Positions 7,589-16,880 of a stretch of DNA of 64,000 nt are shown piece after piece (within the stretch, counting starts at the first letter, position 1; every line of letters begins with the position of its first letter). The notes under the pieces were generated by a model, which made no database searches, had not been told where the DNA came from, and saw only the letters and a list, made by a program, of their open reading frames with translations. This DNA comes from Desulfonatronum sp. SC1 (lineage in GTDB: Bacteria > Desulfobacterota > Desulfovibrionia > Desulfovibrionales > Desulfonatronaceae): positions 93,222 through 157,221 of the forward strand of contig NZ_PZKN01000005.1 in the NCBI RefSeq assembly GCF_003046795.1, in the 5' to 3' direction. The position numbers were made by a program, and so were the translations under genes.

Positions 7589-9781
7589 ATGAGGCATGTC
7601 TTCCTGCTTCTTCTGGCCTTGACGCTCACTGCCGGCGTTGCCCGCGCCCAGTCCGATCTCGTGGTCTACAACATCCGTGGTCTGTCCGCGGCAGCATGGA
7701 ACGGTTCCCAGCTGAACTGGACCTCGCCCAGGGATTCCAAGCATGCCAACGTGACCCCCGGGTCGATAGTCGTCAGGAAGGGAACCACGGTGTACGACAG
7801 TAACTGGTGGGGCTATAAAAGCGAGAACATGTGGCTCATCAACTGGCCGCAGACGTTTGAGACGCTGAACATGGGGCAGGACTACTACGAGTTTACCGTC
7901 AGCGCGGACAATCCGAACACGCACCGGATGAACCTGACCAGCATCTCCGTGGGCGTGGCCCGCGAGGCTTACGATAACTTCATCGGCGGGGACAAAAAAG
8001 GCGCGCGGATATACCGGTTGTATTCCAGCATCGACGGGTATGATAAAGACAACCACATCGCCCAGTTGACCCTGCCCGCCCCTTTCAGCGACCCGAACAA
8101 CCAGCGCATTGACCAAGGGGTGCTCACCGCCAACCTGGGCTCCCAATATGATAACATCCCCACGGTGACGTTCAGGGTCTACGGGTATGGGGATTCCAAT
8201 ATGGACCCCAACAAAGATCCTGAGCAGATCAGAGGCGGAGGAGGCATTGCCAACTTTGCCGGGTCCTTTGAGCATCGGATTTCGGAAATCGAGCCATTGG
8301 TTCCGTACACCGTGGCCGGAACAGGCTCCAACATCATTGTCCGGGGGACCGTGGTCAGCGGTTCAACCCCGCCCAACCGCACAGTGAGCACGAACAAACA
8401 GGGCTTGGGCACCATTTCCCCGACTTCGCAAACCGTTGCCCACGGCTCCACCACGTCGTTCAGCATCACGCCGAGCGGTGGCAATGCCATTGTCAACGCG
8501 ACCGGGTGCGGAGGCACGCTGTGGCGCGATTCCACCTCCAACAGCGGCATCTATTATACGGCCGCCGTGACCCAGAACTGCACGGTTTCCGTGGAATTCG
8601 GCCTGATTCGGGAGGTCACGGCCACAGCCAGTCCCGGAGGCCAGGTTTCTCCCACTGGGACATTCAACGTGGCCAGCGGGACTCCAGCAGTCTTCAGCGC
8701 GGTTGCCAACTACGGCATGCTGCGCGGCGCAGTGGGCGGCACGTGCCCGACCGGTTCATGGAGCGGCGACACCTACACCACAGGCAATATCACCTCCAAC
8801 TGCACGGCTCATTTTAATTTCACAAGCGAGAGCCACACCGTGTCGGCCAGCGCCGGGTCCAACGGCAGCGTCACGCCCTCGTCCCGCACGGTCAGCCACG
8901 GCAACCCGGCCGGCTTCACGGTCACGCCCGTCTCGGGTTATCTGCACGGCGCCGTGGGCGGCTCGTGTCCGTCCGGGTCCTTCAGCGGCAACACCTACAC
9001 CATCCCAAGTGTCATTTCCAGCTGCTCCGTGGAGTTCAACTTCACCCAGAACACGCATCCCGTGACCTCGAGCGTTGGACCCAACGGCACGGTTTCCCCG
9101 CTGGGAACGCGTCAGGTGGCCCACGGCGCGACATTCAGCTACACGGTCACACCGGCGGGCGGGTATGAACACGGCGAGGTGGGCGGGGATTGCCCGCCGG
9201 GGGCCAGCGGCGGGTGGAGCGGCAACACCTACACCACCGGGGGCATCACCAATGCCTGCGACATCAGCTTCAGCTTCACCCAGGCCAAGCGTACGGTAAC
9301 CGCGCAGGTCAGCGAGGGTGGCACGGTCTCGCCCTCTTCCCAGCAGGTGGCACAGGGGGGCACGGCCAGCTTCACGGTCACGCCACCAACGAACAAACAC
9401 TACCACGGCGGAGAAACAGGAACATGCCCGAAAGGTTCATGGAACGGCAATGTCTATACCACGGGTGTAGTGGACACAAATTGCTCGATCAATTTTAGCT
9501 TTGCCACGGGACAACGCACCGTCACGGCCACGGTCGGGCCCAACGGCATGATCACGCCCGGTATGCGCCAAGTGGGTTTCGGCTCCACGGCCAGCTTCAC
9601 GGTGGTGCCGGACTTCGGCTTCTTCAAGCGCCCCATGGGCGGCAATTGCCCCAAGGGTTCGTTCAACGGCAACACCTACACCACGGGCCCGATCACATCC
9701 AACTGCACGCTCAACGCGAGCTTCAGCCGGTCGCGCCACGGCATGTCGCCCGGCGTGATCCTGCTGCTGCTGGGCGATTGA
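7589..9781 (+). CDS. Secreted protein with six tandem InlB-B-like (PF18998-type) repeats
   Basis: A 730-residue exported protein with a clear signal peptide (MRHVFLLLLALTLTAGVARA). An N-terminal domain of about 240 residues that I do not recognise is followed by six tandem repeats of about 70-75 residues, each of the pattern (T)VTA..GPNGTVSP….V..G…F.VTP..GY……G.CP.GS..GNTYTTG.I..NC…F.F. These resemble the divergent InlB B-repeat/Bacterial_repeat family and probably form disulfide-stabilised beta modules, since each contains a Cys pair. The protein ends abruptly with a short hydrophobic tail (ILLLLGD). Its place between fimT and pilV suggests a pilus-tip or surface-associated adhesin delivered with the pilus. 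It contains at least 15 N-x-S/T sequons, relevant to the neighbouring oligosaccharyltransferase. Confidence 0.85.
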   Translation: MRHVFLLLLALTLTAGVARAQSDLVVYNIRGLSAAAWNGSQLNWTSPRDSKHANVTPGSIVVRKGTTVYDSNWWGYKSENMWLINWPQTFETLNMGQDYYEFTVSADNPNTHRMNLTSISVGVAREAYDNFIGGDKKGARIYRLYSSIDGYDKDNHIAQLTLPAPFSDPNNQRIDQGVLTANLGSQYDNIPTVTFRVYGYGDSNMDPNKDPEQIRGGGGIANFAGSFEHRISEIEPLVPYTVAGTGSNIIVRGTVVSGSTPPNRTVSTNKQGLGTISPTSQTVAHGSTTSFSITPSGGNAIVNATGCGGTLWRDSTSNSGIYYTAAVTQNCTVSVEFGLIREVTATASPGGQVSPTGTFNVASGTPAVFSAVANYGMLRGAVGGTCPTGSWSGDTYTTGNITSNCTAHFNFTSESHTVSASAGSNGSVTPSSRTVSHGNPAGFTVTPVSGYLHGAVGGSCPSGSFSGNTYTIPSVISSCSVEFNFTQNTHPVTSSVGPNGTVSPLGTRQVAHGATFSYTVTPAGGYEHGEVGGDCPPGASGGWSGNTYTTGGITNACDISFSFTQAKRTVTAQVSEGGTVSPSSQQVAQGGTASFTVTPPTNKHYHGGETGTCPKGSWNGNVYTTGVVDTNCSINFSFATGQRTVTATVGPNGMITPGMRQVGFGSTASFTVVPDFGFFKRPMGGNCPKGSFNGNTYTTGPITSNCTLNASFSRSRHGMSPGVILLLLGD

Positions 9782-9812
9782 GGCCGGACCGGCCTGGGGA
9801 GGCGCTTTGCGC

Positions 9813-10268
9813 ATGGACAATGGACACGATCCTCTTCTTTCGGCCCCTCCGAGGCAGAGAACCCCTCGCGGTTTTTCCCTGCTTGAGGTCCTGGTCGGCC
9901 TGCTCATCCTGGCGATAGGTCTGCTGGGTTTGGCCGCATTGCAGGTCAGATCGCTGCAGCATAATAACGACGCCTACTTCCGCTCCCAGGCAACACTGAT
10001 GTCCTATGACATTATCGACAGGATGCGGGCCAATCGCCCCAATGCCTCCCAGTATGTCATCGATTTCGGGGAGGGGCCGGCCGTGAATCTGCCGGACACG
10101 GTCAAGACGGACCTGGAGCAGTGGAAGGACGCCCTGGCCACGGTCTTCCCGGGATCCGGCGGAGATGGTGCTATAGAAATGAACGATTTAGTGGTCACCG
10201 TGAGGATCGCCTGGAAGGAGTCCGGCGATGCACCCCTGCAGGAATTTGCAACCCAGTCCGAGCTGTGA
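9813..10268 (+). CDS. pilV: Type IV pilus minor pilin PilV-like
   Basis: A 151-residue prepilin whose leader ends RTPRG before FSLLEVLVGLLILAIGLLGLAALQ. The GLLGLAALQ segment followed by a DxxDRMRANRP-type stretch (here YDIIDRMRANRPNA) is diagnostic of PilV-type minor pilins. It should insert beneath the tip with PilW and PilX. A GGGGAGG element precedes the start; the ATG at 9813 gives about 10-nt spacing, while an in-frame TTG at 9807 would be closer. It is part of the fimT-pilV-pilW-pilX-pilY1-pilE order seen in many type IVa pilus systems. Confidence 0.92.
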   Translation: MDNGHDPLLSAPPRQRTPRGFSLLEVLVGLLILAIGLLGLAALQVRSLQHNNDAYFRSQATLMSYDIIDRMRANRPNASQYVIDFGEGPAVNLPDTVKTDLEQWKDALATVFPGSGGDGAIEMNDLVVTVRIAWKESGDAPLQEFATQSEL

Positions 10269-10278
10269 GGACGCGAGC

Positions 10279-11325
10279 ATGAACGACACCGTGCATAAAC
10301 AGAGGGGGCTGACCATAGTCGAGGCCTTGGTGACCATGGTCATCCTGATGATCGTCCTGGGCGGCGTATATCAGATCTTTCAAAGCGTCACCCTGACCTA
10401 CCGGATGCAGGCAGGCCTCTCCCGGGTGCAGGAGAACGGGCGTTTCGCCCTGGACTTCATCACCAGGGACGTACGGCAGGCGGGATATCGCGGCTGCGTT
10501 TCCTCCGGCCCCCTGACCAACACCCTCAACAATGCAACAGATTGGGCGTATGATTTCAATGTGGGAGTGTTCGGGTATGACGATGTGGGGACGTCGGTTT
10601 CCGATCTCGAGAACTTGCCGACTCGCGCCGGGTCTGATGTCATTGTCGTTCGCACCATGGCTGGTGATTCCGTACAGTTAGTCCAGAATAAGGAGTCAGC
10701 AAACTTAACCGTGGAAGTCACCTCTGATGAACCTAAGGCTTGTGATGGCGCACAGCGAGTCAGTGGTCTTTGCGAGGGAGATATCCTTTTGATTTCCGAT
10801 TGCGTCAAATCACGAGTTTTTCAAATATCTAGTTTTCAAAAAATACCAGCGGGTTTGCGTATTGTGCATGGTGTATCAGGCGACCCGGGGAACATGCCTG
10901 AGTATGCTTCCTGGGGCGGGGCCAGCGCACCCGATAATGAGCGCTTCGGTCCGGACTCCGAGATAATGAAAGTGGCGACCTTGATTTATCATGTGCGGGA
11001 CAATTTTGCCCTGTATCGAAAAGAGGGGACAGCAGCCGCGCAACCCCTTGTCGAGGGGGTGGAGACCATGCAGGTTCTGTATGGCGAGGATACGGACGGT
11101 GACGGGATCGTGAACGAGTATGTCGTTGCCGACGAAGTCGGTGACTGGGAAAGGGTGCGCAGCATCCAGATCGGCCTGCTGATGCGGACCATGGAGGAAA
11201 TTCGGGGTATGGATCCGCACACGAAGCCCTATGACGTCTTAGAAACAGAATTTGGCCCTTACAACGATCGGCATATCCGGCGTGTTTTTACAACCACGAT
11301 CGGCCTGCGCAACAGACTGAAATAG
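10279..11325 (+). CDS. pilW: Type IV pilus minor pilin PilW-like
   Basis: A 348-residue prepilin. The leader MNDTVHKQRG is followed by LTIVEALVTMVILMIVLGGVYQIFQ, keeping Glu5. The segment RVQENGRFALDFITRDVRQAGYRGC is the PilW family signature. The start at 10279 gives a conventional short prepilin leader; the frame extends further upstream but would overlap pilV without adding a leader-like sequence. The product should be a tip-complex pseudopilin that docks PilX and PilY1. Codon use and composition dip between about 10.5 and 10.9 kb, where the domain facing the exterior is encoded. Confidence 0.92.
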   Translation: MNDTVHKQRGLTIVEALVTMVILMIVLGGVYQIFQSVTLTYRMQAGLSRVQENGRFALDFITRDVRQAGYRGCVSSGPLTNTLNNATDWAYDFNVGVFGYDDVGTSVSDLENLPTRAGSDVIVVRTMAGDSVQLVQNKESANLTVEVTSDEPKACDGAQRVSGLCEGDILLISDCVKSRVFQISSFQKIPAGLRIVHGVSGDPGNMPEYASWGGASAPDNERFGPDSEIMKVATLIYHVRDNFALYRKEGTAAAQPLVEGVETMQVLYGEDTDGDGIVNEYVVADEVGDWERVRSIQIGLLMRTMEEIRGMDPHTKPYDVLETEFGPYNDRHIRRVFTTTIGLRNRLK

Positions 11326-11336
11326 CGAGAAGAAAC

Positions 11337-11855
11337 ATGCGACGCAAACCTCCTCCTGAAATCGCAAGCTCGAGCACCGAACAAGGCTCGACCCTGGTTC
11401 TGGCCCTGGTCATTCTTCTGGTGCTGACTCTCATCGGTGTTGCCGGGATGAATTCCACGTCCCAGCAGGAAAAGATGGCCGGGAACCTGCGGGACAAGGA
11501 CCTCGCGTTCCAGGCCGCCGAGGCGGCGTTGCGCGAAGCCGAGCAGTTTCTCCAGGTCGCGTCCTTGCCGGCTTTCGAGGGGACCGACGGTCTTCATCAG
11601 CCCGACAGGACCCTGTGGCTGCATCCAGCCACCTGGGCCGCTAACAGCACTGTTTCCGTGGAGTATGACGTGGGGGTCCAGGGAGTTGCGCTACAGCCCA
11701 GGACGATCATCGAGGAACTGGAGCCTGTTCAACTGGACGGGGAAAGCGTCAAATTCGGGGAAATGCCGGATATCGCCATGTTCCGGGCGACAGCCAGAGG
11801 GGTTGGCGGCACGGCTGGCGCAGAGGTGATCCTTCAGACAATAATCAGGCGCTGA
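11337..11855 (+). CDS. pilX: Type IV pilus assembly protein PilX-like
   Basis: A 172-residue pseudopilin with a single N-terminal hydrophobic helix, STLVLALVILLVLTLIGVAG, followed by MNSTSQQEKMAGNLRDKDLAFQAAEAALREAE, which is the well-conserved PilX signature. As in other PilX proteins, the classical G/FTLIE cleavage context is relaxed (EQGSTLVLAL). It begins 12 nt after pilW and lies just upstream of a small exported protein and pilY1. PilX is expected to bridge PilW to PilY1 in the primed pilus tip. Confidence 0.9.
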   Translation: MRRKPPPEIASSSTEQGSTLVLALVILLVLTLIGVAGMNSTSQQEKMAGNLRDKDLAFQAAEAALREAEQFLQVASLPAFEGTDGLHQPDRTLWLHPATWAANSTVSVEYDVGVQGVALQPRTIIEELEPVQLDGESVKFGEMPDIAMFRATARGVGGTAGAEVILQTIIRR

Positions 11856-11879
11856 TCCAACCTTTTGGAGGTTTGCGCA

Positions 11880-12236
11880 ATGCAAAAGAACTCTTTCATG
11901 TTACCCCGCCTTGCGGTTGTTCTTTTGGGAACAGTCATGGCCATGCATTTCGGGATCGCATCCCATGCCGCTGATCCTGGAAAGACGTTTGAGGCATTCA
12001 TCGAGTATATCGGCAAGGACCATATTCTGGCACAGGATCAGCTTTTCCCGTTGCAACTGTCCAGCGTTTCGTCCGAAACAGGAAAGCAGAAAGTAGGGAC
12101 GCTTTTCTATCTTCCGGAGGACGACATCTATTTATCCCATCAAAACTTGATGGACGTCGGCCACATAACCCTTGGAAGAATTTTTCTTGAGGCGGGATTC
12201 GTCCACCGGATTGAGATCCTGGAAATGCACCAATAG
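11880..12236 (+). CDS. Small exported protein of the minor-pilin operon, unknown function
   Basis: A 118-residue protein started at ATG 11880, preceded by GGAGG with good spacing. The N-terminal stretch MLPRLAVVLLGTVMAMHFGIASHA looks like a signal peptide with cleavage near ASHAA. The remaining about 85 residues are soluble and contain FIEYIGKDHILAQDQLFPLQLSSVSS and a C-terminal FVHRIEILEM strand. I recognise no family. It sits exactly between pilX and pilY1, a slot that in other bacteria can hold small accessory proteins, so an assembly or tip role is inferred from position only. Confidence 0.75.
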   Translation: MQKNSFMLPRLAVVLLGTVMAMHFGIASHAADPGKTFEAFIEYIGKDHILAQDQLFPLQLSSVSSETGKQKVGTLFYLPEDDIYLSHQNLMDVGHITLGRIFLEAGFVHRIEILEMHQ

Positions 12237-12253
12237 GAATCATGGAGATGGGC

Positions 12254-15200
12254 ATGAAAAAAACCATTTGTTCCATATTGTTTCTGGCCTGTTTATTTTG
12301 CGCGACATCCGTACATGCGGCGGTGTCCGACATGCCCTTGTTCCTTGTAGCCGGAGCCGAACCCAATGTGCTTTTCAACCTGTCCATTGAAACACCCGTG
12401 GGCGGGGCCGCATATCCAGATCACGCGGATGCCGCGACAGGGTGTACCGGACGCTGGGCATCCGGAGGCAACACCTACGGCGTGTGCTATTTCCCGACGC
12501 AGGAATACATCGGCCTTTTTGATCCGAAAAAGTGCTACACGTACGGTGACGAGTACTTCATCCCCGCCGGGAGTACCAATGCCAGCCACCAATGCAGCGG
12601 GTTGTTCAGCGGCAATTTCCTGAACTGGGCGACCATGACCGCCAACGATGCTTTTGTCTGGACCATGACCGGAGGAGATCGCGTTCAGGATACCGAGAGC
12701 ATTACAGTGGTGCAGCGCGCCCGCAAGTACAACAATGATTCCTGGTTCCCGCACAAGCTGGTCAACTCCACCCGGAATGTGGCACCTTCTACAATCATGC
12801 CCTGGAATGTGACCAATGTCTACGTCAACAATACGGATACCGGTACGGGAGATACTTTTCTGCCCAGGGTCACCTTCGGCACGACCAGGGCCGGCACCAA
12901 CCTTGGCCTGGGCACATACAATGTCAGGGTCCAGGTCTGCGACTCCACCCTGGGACTGGAAACCAACTGCCAGAGATACGGCAGCCATTACAAACCCGAA
13001 GGCTTGATCCAGCGCAACGCCAAGAGAATGCGTTTCGCCGTGACCAGTTATATTCTGGACAACAGCACCAGCAGGCATGGCGGCGTGCTGCGCTCCAACA
13101 TGAAGTTTGTCGGGCCGGTCCTGCCGGACGGGACGGACAACACGAAAAAGGAGTACGGAACAGACGGCATTCTCATCAACGATCCCGAAGGGCTTGCCGG
13201 CACCGGAGGAGTCAGCCACAGCGGGATAATAAACTACATCAACATGCACAGCCGCTACGGCTACAAGAATCACGACCCCATCAGCGAACTCTATTATGAA
13301 AGCCTGCGTTACCTGCAGAATCTTGCTCCAACGCCGGAGTATTTCAATATAACGAACAACAATCAAAAGGGCGCGTTTCCCGTGATCACCGACTGGGAGG
13401 ACCCGTACATCAACTGGTGCCAGCGATGCTTCATCGTCGGGGTCAATGACGCCAACCCGTGGTACGACAAGAGACTGCCGGGGACGTTTTTCACGAGCCA
13501 GAATTTCGGCAATATTTCCTTGAACGCCGGATCTCAGGACTGGGGTGAACCAAGCAATGCCGGCGATTATCCGATCAATGTGCGGGAATGGACCAACAAG
13601 GTCGGTGAAATCCAGGGCATCAACAACACCTATAGAAAAATCGGCTGCACCGCGAACAACTGTGACTGGAATGCAAGTAATGAAAAACTCATCCCTGGCC
13701 TGGGAGAGGTGGCCGGCACCTATCCTTATGGCCCCAAGCAAAACTCCTACTATATCGCCGGTCTCGCCTTTTACGCCAACACTCAGGACATGAGGCCGGA
13801 TTTGCCGAACAAGCAAACCGTGTCGACGTTCATGATCGACACCCAGGAGTTCCAGGCCAACCCCCTTGTCGGAGAGATGAATATGCTTTGGCTGGTGGGC
13901 AAGTACGGGGGGTTCATCGACAAGAACGACAACGGTATTCCTGATCTGGTTGAAGAGTGGGACACCGTGGGCGACGGCGAGCCGGACAACTATGTTCTGG
14001 CCACCAATCCCGCGAAGCTGGTGGAGGGGCTCTCCGCTTCCTTTCTGGATGTCATCCGGCGCACCTCCTCAGGGGCTTCAATTGCCACCAACACCACCCG
14101 CCTGGGCACGGAAACCCTGATCTACCAGGCCAAGTTCAACAGTGACGACTGGAGCGGCCAGATCGTAGCCTACCAGGTGAATCCGGACGGCTCCGTGGGC
14201 GATGTGGTTTGGGATACCGACGATACAGGAACGTTCCCCCCCAACCATTCAGCCCGAAAGATCTACACCTGGAACGGAACCTCCGGTATTGAATTTACGG
14301 AAGACAAATGGTCCAGCCTGCATGCTGATCAACGGGAAGATCTCCAAGCCGGTGGGAGTGAGGCCGAAGGCAAGCAACGCCTGAACTGGTTACGCGGTGA
14401 CGTCAGCCTTGAAAGAAAAAACAACGGGCCATTTCGCAACCGTTCCGTGCTTCTTGGGGATATTGTCAACTCGGATCCGAATTTTGTCGGAACGGCGAAT
14501 TTCGGATATGAACGACTGCCCGTGGATGTTCCCGGACAAGACTCATATCTCGCGTTCCGGGAGTGGTCCAGGGATAATCGCCGCAAGATGCTCTATGTCG
14601 GTGCCAACGACGGCATGCTGCACGCGTTTGACGCGGAAACAGGCCAAGAGCAGTTCGCCTTTATTCCCAAGGACGTTTTTCCCAGGCTGGCCAGCTTGAC
14701 TGACCCCGACTATACCCACAAATATTATGTGGACGGCTCCCCTTTTGTCGGGGATGCCTACATTGACGGACAATGGAGGACCATCCTGGTCGGCACCACG
14801 GGCGCCGGAGGCCGGTCCGTTTTTGCCCTGGACGTGACCAACCCGGACCTCTTTGACGAAACTAAGGTCCTCTGGGAATTCACCCATGCCGATTTGGGGT
14901 ACACCATTGGCCAGCCCGTTATCGCCCGGATGCAGACTGGGGACTGGGCCGTGATCTTCGGCAACGGCTTCGGAATGAATCTGAGCGCCAAGCTGTTTAT
15001 CGTGAACGCCTCAACTCGGGCCTTGATCAAAATGATCGACACACAGGCAGGCGGTGACAACGGCTTGGCCACTCCGGCCCTGCTGCCGGATGCTTACCGT
15101 ACTATTGATTATGCCTATGCCGGAGACCTCAAAGGCAACCTTTGGAAGTTTGATTTATCCCATAAATCATCAATTGCTCAATGGAAATCAGCGTATCCCA

Positions 15201-16003
15201 AAACGGGTTCTACACCCGCTCCGCTTTTCACTGCGCGCAACGCCGCGGGCCAGGTGCAACCCATCACGGCGCCCATGGAAATCATCCGGCGCGGTGCTGA
15301 TCACATCATATTGTTCGGCACGGGCAAGTATTTCGAGGTGGGGGACCACATCGTGGGAAATGATCCCCCCATTCAGAGCTTCTACGGCATTCTTGACAAT
15401 GGTTCGAGGATCACGAACTTCGACAGGAATGATGCCGACTTCCTCCTGGTGGAACAAGAGATCATCCATGAAGGGATCGAGGAGTTCGAAACGCCGGATG
15501 CCGAAACCGTTTCCTGGCCCGTGCGGGTAGTGACGGACAACCCTGTAGACTATACCGATAAACGGGGCTGGTATCTCGACTTGGTCTCTCCGAAGCTCGG
15601 CCTGCAGGGAGAGCGGGTGGTCAGTGCGGCCTTGGCCCGTTCCGGGCGGATTATCTTCACGACCCTGATTCCGTCGGAGGATCCCTGTGAATTTGGCGGG
15701 ACCAGTTGGCTGATGGAACTGGACAGCCAAACAGGTGGGCGCTTGAGTTATTCAGTTTTTGATTTGAATTCCGATGGTCAGTTCAACCAGGCCGATTACG
15801 TGACCATCGTCATAGACGGAAAAGAAGTAAGCGTTCCGGTCAGTGGCTTGCAGTCTTCAGTTGGCATTATCAAAACACCGGCAATTATTTCAGCTGTTGA
15901 CGTGGAGTATAAATTTTTCGGCGGATCAAGTGGAGATATTGAATCAATAAAGGAAAAAGGGAGTGAAGTGTCAGGAAGACAATCCTGGCGACAGTTACGA
16001 TAG
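12254..16003 (+). CDS. pilY1: PilY1-like type IV pilus tip protein
   Basis: A 1249-residue exported protein with a signal peptide (MKKTICSILFLACLFCATSVHA). The N-terminal part contains the PilY1 signature FSGNFLNWATMT, and the C-terminal half is the PilC/PilY1 beta-propeller (PF05567): GDIVNSDPNFVG, LYVGANDGMLHAFDAETG, WRTILVGTTGAGGRSVFALD and VIFGNGFG. Two Asp-rich loops look like calcium sites: DKNDNGIPDLVEEWD (around residue 556) and DLNSDGQFNQADYV (around 1170). The usual von Willebrand MIDAS signature (DxSxS) is not visible; the equivalent region reads NVLFNLSIETP. The start at 12254 has GGAG 6 nt upstream. The protein should cap the pilus and act in adhesion or retraction control. Confidence 0.93.
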   Translation: MKKTICSILFLACLFCATSVHAAVSDMPLFLVAGAEPNVLFNLSIETPVGGAAYPDHADAATGCTGRWASGGNTYGVCYFPTQEYIGLFDPKKCYTYGDEYFIPAGSTNASHQCSGLFSGNFLNWATMTANDAFVWTMTGGDRVQDTESITVVQRARKYNNDSWFPHKLVNSTRNVAPSTIMPWNVTNVYVNNTDTGTGDTFLPRVTFGTTRAGTNLGLGTYNVRVQVCDSTLGLETNCQRYGSHYKPEGLIQRNAKRMRFAVTSYILDNSTSRHGGVLRSNMKFVGPVLPDGTDNTKKEYGTDGILINDPEGLAGTGGVSHSGIINYINMHSRYGYKNHDPISELYYESLRYLQNLAPTPEYFNITNNNQKGAFPVITDWEDPYINWCQRCFIVGVNDANPWYDKRLPGTFFTSQNFGNISLNAGSQDWGEPSNAGDYPINVREWTNKVGEIQGINNTYRKIGCTANNCDWNASNEKLIPGLGEVAGTYPYGPKQNSYYIAGLAFYANTQDMRPDLPNKQTVSTFMIDTQEFQANPLVGEMNMLWLVGKYGGFIDKNDNGIPDLVEEWDTVGDGEPDNYVLATNPAKLVEGLSASFLDVIRRTSSGASIATNTTRLGTETLIYQAKFNSDDWSGQIVAYQVNPDGSVGDVVWDTDDTGTFPPNHSARKIYTWNGTSGIEFTEDKWSSLHADQREDLQAGGSEAEGKQRLNWLRGDVSLERKNNGPFRNRSVLLGDIVNSDPNFVGTANFGYERLPVDVPGQDSYLAFREWSRDNRRKMLYVGANDGMLHAFDAETGQEQFAFIPKDVFPRLASLTDPDYTHKYYVDGSPFVGDAYIDGQWRTILVGTTGAGGRSVFALDVTNPDLFDETKVLWEFTHADLGYTIGQPVIARMQTGDWAVIFGNGFGMNLSAKLFIVNASTRALIKMIDTQAGGDNGLATPALLPDAYRTIDYAYAGDLKGNLWKFDLSHKSSIAQWKSAYPKTGSTPAPLFTARNAAGQVQPITAPMEIIRRGADHIILFGTGKYFEVGDHIVGNDPPIQSFYGILDNGSRITNFDRNDADFLLVEQEIIHEGIEEFETPDAETVSWPVRVVTDNPVDYTDKRGWYLDLVSPKLGLQGERVVSAALARSGRIIFTTLIPSEDPCEFGGTSWLMELDSQTGGRLSYSVFDLNSDGQFNQADYVTIVIDGKEVSVPVSGLQSSVGIIKTPAIISAVDVEYKFFGGSSGDIESIKEKGSEVSGRQSWRQLR

Positions 16004-16035
16004 GCCAATCCCTGGCCTAATCGGAATTATACATT

Positions 16036-16440
16036 ATGTTGAAAATAAATGGTTTTTCTCTCGTCGAGGTTATTGTTGTTGTTGCAATTCTTGGCATTTT
16101 GGCGGCCATCGCCATACCAAGCTACACAAAATACGTTACCAACGCCCGCCGAGCGGATGGAAAAACTGCATTGACAGTAGCTGCCCAGGCCATGGAGCGG
16201 TATTTTATCAACAACTATACATTTGAAAATGCTATAATCGGAGATAATACAGTCAACACAAGATACACCGTTCAAGAAACATCAGACAGTGGTTATTACA
16301 CCCTGAGTTTTTCACAGTCCACCAATGCCACTGCCTTCACCATCCGGGCTACGGCCCAGGGCAAGCAAGCCAGCGACACTCAATGCCAGGTCATGGAAAT
16401 CAATCAACTGGGACAAAAAACACCTGCCAACTGTTGGTAA
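16036..16440 (+). CDS. pilE: PilE-like type IV minor pilin
   Basis: A 134-residue prepilin with the short leader MLKING before FSLVEVIVVVAILGILAAIAIPSY, followed by TKYVTNARRADGKTALTVAAQAMERYF, the PilE family signature. The C-terminal domain holds two Cys that could close a D-region loop (QCQVMEINQLGQKTPANCW). It carries at least two N-x-S/T sequons (NYT and NAT). It is the last gene of the riboswitch-led minor-pilin operon. Downstream, on the opposite strand, lies the remnant of an oligosaccharyltransferase gene. Confidence 0.92.
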   Translation: MLKINGFSLVEVIVVVAILGILAAIAIPSYTKYVTNARRADGKTALTVAAQAMERYFINNYTFENAIIGDNTVNTRYTVQETSDSGYYTLSFSQSTNATAFTIRATAQGKQASDTQCQVMEINQLGQKTPANCW

Positions 16441-16459
16441 CAACACAAATTCCGCGGAA

Positions 16460-16880
16460 GAGAGCCACATAAATATCGTCCCAATCACGCCGCAGTCGAA
16501 AACAACCGGATTGCTCCAGTTGCTTGTTCTTGTTTACTCGACCCAAGAACGCGAGCCAAAATCGTCGGCAGTAGAGCAAAACCAGCCCATCCCTCCAGGC
16601 CAGGAAAGCCAAGGGGAAAACCATTAGGGGCACCAGGAAAATGGAAAACCAAAAGCCGAGGTCGCCGTTGGGCATGTCCGTGACTACGTGAAAAAAATCG
16701 GATCAGCTTGAAAAACGGCTCATGATGAGGATTGGCCACGCCGTCCCCTTGCTCCAGCCAGAAAGTAGTAAGCGTCGTAAGTAGTCTAGAGCAGCCACGA
16801 CAATGCAACAGGTGCGAACACTCCATTCATGTCTTTGTTGGAATGCCGGCGCACGGAAGGCGATACGTAAGCTTGAGGAA
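16460..16880 (-). pseudogene. Decayed fragment of a second STT3-family oligosaccharyltransferase
   Basis: Read on the minus strand, three successive frames reproduce the N-terminal third of the intact oligosaccharyltransferase at 3.9-6.1 kb. They are RAPAFQQRHEW (about 16840), TYDAYYFLAGA (about 16775), HHEPFFKLIRFF then GFWFSIFLVPLMVFPLAFL (16700-16590), and ALLPTILA and RDWDD-like remnants (16560-16470). The intact copy has EAPAWNSEW, THDAYYFLAGA, DHEGFFRLTRFF, GFWLPVFLAPLVVFPLAFL and the YYDHD region in the same order. At least three frameshifts and the loss of everything after the second acidic loop make it non-functional. It lies directly downstream of the major pilin gene on the same strand, as if it had once been its partner transferase. 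Confidence 0.85.
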
